NCBI GenBank assembly: GCA_008711295.1
Contig: VUYV01000515.1
Span: 108,440 to 172,439 of the forward strand
Direction: 5' to 3'
Origin: Anarhynchus alexandrinus
Taxonomy: Eukaryota > Chordata > Aves > Charadriiformes > Charadriidae
Length of the DNA: 64,000 bases
Each line of letters starts with the position of its first letter. Positions within the stretch are counted from its first letter, which is position 1. Shown one piece after another: positions 60,059 through 64,000 of this stretch. The position numbers and the translations under genes were made by a program. Below the pieces are notes generated by a model, which saw nothing but the letters and a program-made list of their open reading frames with translations, ran no database searches and was not told the DNA's origin.

Positions 60059-60589
60059 TTAGACTTCATCTGAAATAGTGCATCCAATTTTGGGTGCCAC
60101 AATGAGAAAGACATTGATCAACTAGAGCCAGTTCAGGTGAGGCCACTGGGATGGTGAGGCTGGAGTACTCACCCTGTGAGGAGAGGCTGGGGGAGCTGGG
60201 CTTGTTCAGCCTAGAGCAAAGACAGCTTTGGGGGACCTAATGGCAGGCCCCAGTGCCTACAGGGAGGTTGTTGAGGAGACAGAGATGGGCTCTTCATAGT
60301 GGTGCAGGGTGGGAGGGCAAGAGACAGTGGTCACAAGCTGAAATAGGGGGAGTTCTGGCTGTATATATTGAAAGAAAATTCACAGTGAGATTAGGTAACT
60401 GCTGGCACAGGTTGCCCAGAGAGGATGTGCAATTTCCCTCCTTGGAGGTTCCAAAGACTAAAGTGGACAAAGCCCTGAGCAACCTGCTCTGAAATCAGTT
60501 TACCAAGCTTTGAGCAGGAGGATGGACTAGAGACCTCCCAACATCCACTGCAGCTCAATTATTCAGTTGATTTTGTGGTTCTGTCTGTG
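60059..60589 (+). mobile_element. Older CR1 LINE 3' fragment, opposite to CNTN5
   Basis: The plus-strand text GTTAGACTTCATCTGAAATA, CATCCAATTTTGGGTGCC, GAGGAGAGGCTGGGGGAGCT, GGGCTTGTTCAGCCTAGAG, then GCACAGGTTGCCCAGAGAGG and TTGGAGGTTCCAAAGAC follows the CR1 order. It is more diverged than the copy at 51531 and ends TGGTTCTGTCTGTGA. It is antisense to the gene. Confidence 0.85.
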
Positions 60590-61543
60590 AAAATCAGCTT
60601 GAACATTCTGCTGTGGAGGTTTATGGGTGGCATATACACAGACTGGTGACCTCTAGAGAGCTGAGGCACAAGATTAAGATATCTTAAAATATAAGAATTT
60701 TATTTCAGAATAAGAGATGCAGACACATTTTGGCATTGCCACTTGTAATTCTTGTAATCTCCCTTAATGAGAAGACAGAGTGCAACACAATGCCTGTATT
60801 CGTCCAGAATTTTTACAACTACAAAATCAGTTATACTTTCAAATTCAAGTGGAATCTTTGAATTTGACACTCTTCTATTCTGTATGATTAACTAACTACT
60901 TACATATTATTCAGCTGAAGAAACATCAAAACAAAATCAAAATTCTCAAGGCCTTCTAAATAACAAGGAAGAACAAAGAACAATCTGAAAGTGTCCTGAG
61001 ATGCAGCTTTCTTCACCATCCCCATTAGAAATGCAATGAAATTTCTTTAAATGCACTAATAGTTCATGGTAGAGCATTCATGACAGAGAAACACTTTAGA
61101 GCACAAGGTACCTCAAATTAAGCAGCTTCCCATGGCTTCCCTATCTTGCTGAAAAAAATTCAAGGAGAGAAATTATGAAGAATAAGGGGAGAGAGGCTGC
61201 TTGGGAGCAGTTGTGTGAAGAGACTGAGAATCAGCCTGCAACCGAAGAACAGTGGAAGCCTGCCAGAGGGTAGGCAACAATGGCTTAAGTGTAAGATGAA
61301 GAATAAGGCAGCACTGAGGGAATAAGACAGCGGGGAATGGGTTTATTTGAAATTTCTGTAAATTAAACAATATTCCTGTAATTAAAACAAACTGGCTCCC
61401 CATTACAAAAAATATCATCCTGAAACAGTGATGACTGGACACACAGATGTGTACCAGGGAGAAGAGAATAGTTCTAATGTTATCTTAAAATAGTTCTTGT
61501 TTCTGGTAGTCCTGGAAAATGAATCTTTTTATCCTCTTCTTAC

Positions 61544-61693
61544 CTGCTTCGTTGGTTCTGATCACTCTTGATGGTGCGCTTGGGTCTCCCGTCCCAATTT
61601 TGTTGGTTGCTACAACTCTGAACTCATACTCCACCCAAGGGTTCAGTTCAACAGCCATAGCAGACTCCATGTCACCACTTATCACATCCGGAA
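61544..61693 (-). CDS. CNTN5: CNTN5 exon: FnIII-1, second half
   Basis: This exon is 150 nt, phase 1 at both ends, and lies 424 bp after the previous one. It reads [20 protein letters not shown] and then [20 protein letters not shown], ending RTNEA plus the first base of the next codon. [10 protein letters not shown] is the F-strand signature with the tyrosine corner of FnIII folds, and GTGDPSAPS forms the F-G turn and G strand. The acceptor is TCTGCAG and the donor GTAAGA. Both junctions restore the frame with the neighbouring exons. It contributes the C-terminal half of the membrane-distal FnIII domain, next to Ig6. Confidence 0.97.
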
Positions 61694-62117
61694 CTGCAGA
61701 CAGTAAAGAAATGTGTAGGTCACTCAGAAATCTGAAGCTTACATGCAGTGTCTCAATGGCAAGTGGACTTTGTGATACAATAAGACCACTAGAAATGATA
61801 CACATCACGGATCTAATATGTCAGAATTCACAGCTAGGTTTTTGGCACTGTGGTACTCCTGAAAAGACACAGATTGAAGGATATAGGGGAGAGCTTTCTG
61901 CTTATTCACAGATGCATCATGGCAGGTGTCTTTGTGTTGTCCTTTCAGAGCTGTTGCTAAGTAACATGAAAGGAATGAAAAAAGAAAAAAAAAATCAGTG
62001 CTTTTAATTTATCATTGTTCTCTTAAGACTGCCTGTTCCTGCAGTTGCCGATGGTTATTACTGTGATGAGCAGGAGTTTTGAACAGTCTACTTGTGCTGT
62101 TTGAAAGTTTTTCTCAC
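61694..62117 (-). other. CNTN5: CNTN5 intron, nothing further seen
   Basis: A 424-bp phase-1 intron that splits the FnIII-1 coding region. Confidence 0.92.
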
Positions 62118-62276
62118 CTGTTTTTACGGTCTGCCAGCCAAGAGAAAATGGACTGCGTGCTTGCAGGTTGTAGAGGGAGATAGGGCTGTGATTGTCTGCC
62201 CCAGGACTCCAGGAGAGTGTTGCTGTGGTGTCTGTAATTTCCTCCACTATTACAACCCCTGGGGGACCAGGAGGAC
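62118..62276 (-). CDS. CNTN5: CNTN5 exon: FnIII-1, first half
   Basis: This is the first exon visible in the window in transcript order, 159 nt, phase 1 at both ends. It opens by completing a Gly codon and reads [20 protein letters not shown], the linker after Ig6 and the A-B strands of the first fibronectin III domain. It then carries the B-strand Trp (LSWSPG), DNHSPIS and [12 protein letters not shown]. The acceptor is TTTCTAG at 62277-62283 and the donor is GTGAGA just left of 62118. The DNHSPIS block is shared across contactins, so this exon alone places the family; the following exons place the paralogue. No further exon was found between here and 64000. Confidence 0.96.
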
Positions 62277-64000
62277 CTAGAAATAAAGTGGAATAATCAA
62301 ACAGACCACACCATCATCGCAGATGAGCAGCAATAATACAGGAGACGCATTCTGTAGGGACCCAGTGGAGTTCAGTATTGATGAAATACAAGGGTTAAAA
62401 TGCACACAACTACATCACGGAGATACCTCATTTCCATGATTTCTGCTGGTAAATTGTGATTGTTTCTACTCTTTAAATGCTGTGTGGGTGAGTTTCAATT
62501 AACTTGTCAGACTGACAGCAGAAGAACTAGGAATAGAAACAGATTAAAAAAAAATATACTCCATTATATTTGTTCCGAACCTAAAATTAAAGGAGAAAAA
62601 GAGTAATTTTAAGAAACATCCATGCTAGAATGAACAGTTGCAATCACATCTTCTCTTTGGGTGTGACTTCTCAGCAGGAAAGACAAATAGTGATGTGGTG
62701 TGCTTCTTGAAGAACAATAATATTACTAATAACTGAATCAAGAATACAACATTCATCTTTTTTCTCAGATTCACTCATTCAGGGAAACCGCCTGGATTAC
62801 TATCCTGCTGGAAGTCCATTAATAACTGTTTGATTGAAAGCTATTAAAAAAACCCAAACCCAAATGCTTTGAAGGCTGATAATTACTATGGTTCCATTAA
62901 AAACAACCAAAAAAGCCACAACTTCTCAAATGAAAGGATTATTTATTCCACTTAGCTGCACCAACTGAGAATATGCTTACCACCATTTGTACAGGCCATG
63001 TGACTGATCCAATAAGTGACATGTCTGGTAGCAAACATGACTTTGCAAAGAAACATGTGGCTGTAACGTCCCACTCCCACCCCCAATTTTCTTCTTTAAT
63101 TCTTCCCGATATTGATATTACTGGTGTTTGAAAACATTATCCATTTGCACTTGCCAAACTAAATCAGAGGCAAGGTGTTCCTGGTTCAGCATCCTCTTCC
63201 ACAGTTGTAACCAGAATTTTAGGGGAAAATGTGCATGTCTGTAATGGGTAAATGCAAAAATAATAATCTCTTTTGTAGTTCTTATACTTAAAAACTTATA
63301 TAAGACCTGAAGGACAAGACTTAATACTTCAGTAAAATATCAATATTAGTAATAGCTATAATTATTTATGAAAAATCTGGATTTTCTTGGCATCCAAGAG
63401 CCTTATGATTCTTCTCCATCCTCCCGTTGTTGAAGGTTGAAATTTTGCTCCTACACAGATGGAAGACTGTGAAATCAGAAATGCACTACAGGACACTTTC
63501 TCCTGAAATGAAATCACAGGAAAGGTGATGATGGAAACAACTTCATTAACAGAAAGCAATTACTGCTACACTTTTGTGGGATCCCAATGTTTGCATGTAT
63601 CATGAGCTGTAGTGGAGCAGATCCTTTGGATACCTCCATTCCCGTGAGCTGCAGGGAGTGGTGTGGTCCCGCTTGCTGAACTGTCAGAGCTCAGCTCCTG
63701 TGGATCAGGGTGGCAAACACTTAGGTCTGGTGCCTCCATTTGAAGTGACAGTTGTAGCCAGGATTTCTCCGTTACTGAGCTCAGCAATACTTTTTTTTTT
63801 TTTTCAGTGCTATTTCATGCAATCAAATCTTTTGCTGGCTAGAATCCTTAGTCCATGAGTAGAAACAAATTGAATATCAAAGACTAAAAAACCCTGTTAA
63901 CTGAAATATTTTTAGTTGCTGGGATTTTTTTGTCATTTGCAGCTGCAATCAGCTCCTCTGATATGCCTTCGACAAAAGCATGTTTGCATGGACCATGACA
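62277..64000 (-). other. CNTN5: CNTN5 intron (continues beyond window)
   Basis: This is sequence upstream of the first visible exon. No peptide fitting the end of Ig6 was found, so the intron is taken to run past 64000. There is a poly-T run at about 63791-63804; no repeat family was recognised. Confidence 0.7.

Larger units (their letters stand above)
50310..61543 (-). other. CNTN5: CNTN5 intron with repeats
   Basis: An 11.2-kb phase-1 intron at the FnIII-1/FnIII-2 border. It contains CR1 copies on the plus strand (51531-52237, 60059-60589), a pyrimidine tract (52366-52451), a diverged tandem repeat (53124-53350), a GATA-type microsatellite (56128-56247) and a CCAAA repeat (56989-57023). 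No host exon was recognised inside it. Confidence 0.85.
20565..64000 (-). other. CNTN5: CNTN5 gene, 3' part (gene span)
   Basis: This span covers the 3' portion of contactin-5, a neuronal Ig-superfamily adhesion molecule held on the outer membrane face by GPI. Seen: nine exons with consensus GT donors and AG acceptors, all in one frame, ending in a stop followed by a UTR-like stretch. Known of the family: six Ig domains, four FnIII domains, then a GPI signal. Only the FnIII part and tail are here. The choice of CNTN5 over CNTN1/3/4/6 rests on recalled CNTN5-like stretches such as [19 protein letters not shown] and [10 protein letters not shown]. Introns at domain borders are all phase 1. Introns inside FnIII-2, -3 and -4 are phase 0, and the one inside FnIII-1 is phase 1. 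The left limit is an inferred polyadenylation site and the right limit is the window edge. Confidence 0.93.

Noticed and set aside
1..64000. CRISPR arrays, operons, tRNA/rRNA genes, prokaryotic systems
   Set aside because: Nothing of this kind was seen. The spliced exons and CR1 content show a vertebrate nuclear locus.
62277..64000. Upstream CNTN5 exon encoding the end of Ig6
   Set aside because: No minus-strand peptide ending in an Ig G-strand followed by a phase-1 donor could be found. The exon is probably outside the window.

Overview
The window looks like genomic DNA from a bird. Reasons: many CR1 LINE fragments ending in the typical ATTCTATGAT-type 3' repeats, vertebrate GT-AG introns, low overall gene density, and a solo LTR of a type I associate with neoavian birds. 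No bacterial, plasmid or phage features are present.

The only host gene I can support is the 3' part of CNTN5 (contactin-5, NB-2), on the minus strand. Nine coding exons were located by reading the sequence and checking splice sites and frame. In transcript order they are 62118-62276, 61544-61693, 50239-50309, 47080-47314, 35954-36063, 27837-28023, 27266-27378, 25694-25862 and 23393-23496 (with stop). They total 1,298 nt and stay in one frame through every junction. They encode the four fibronectin type III domains and the GPI-anchor signal, about 431 residues of a family member of roughly 1,100. Exons for the Ig domains and the promoter lie beyond position 64000. The 3' UTR probably runs from 23392 down to about 20565.

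Layout: 1-20565 is downstream intergenic DNA with several CR1 copies. The largest is an unusually long CR1 at 11395-14112 that keeps much of its ORF2. It is interrupted by two blocks copied from its own right flank and carries three single N bases, which reads as misassembly. 20565-23392 is the putative 3' UTR. 23393-64000 is gene body: small exons among introns of 0.4-11 kb holding CR1 copies, a solo LTR (23780-24295), a GATA-type microsatellite (56128-56247), an 86-bp pyrimidine tract (52366-52451) and a diverged tandem repeat of about 92-97 bp (53124-53350).

I found no convincing undescribed system. The observations most worth following are the assembly scar in the CR1, an in-frame read-through of the penultimate exon that would replace the GPI tail with a hydrophobic segment, and an unusual cysteine in the last FnIII domain.
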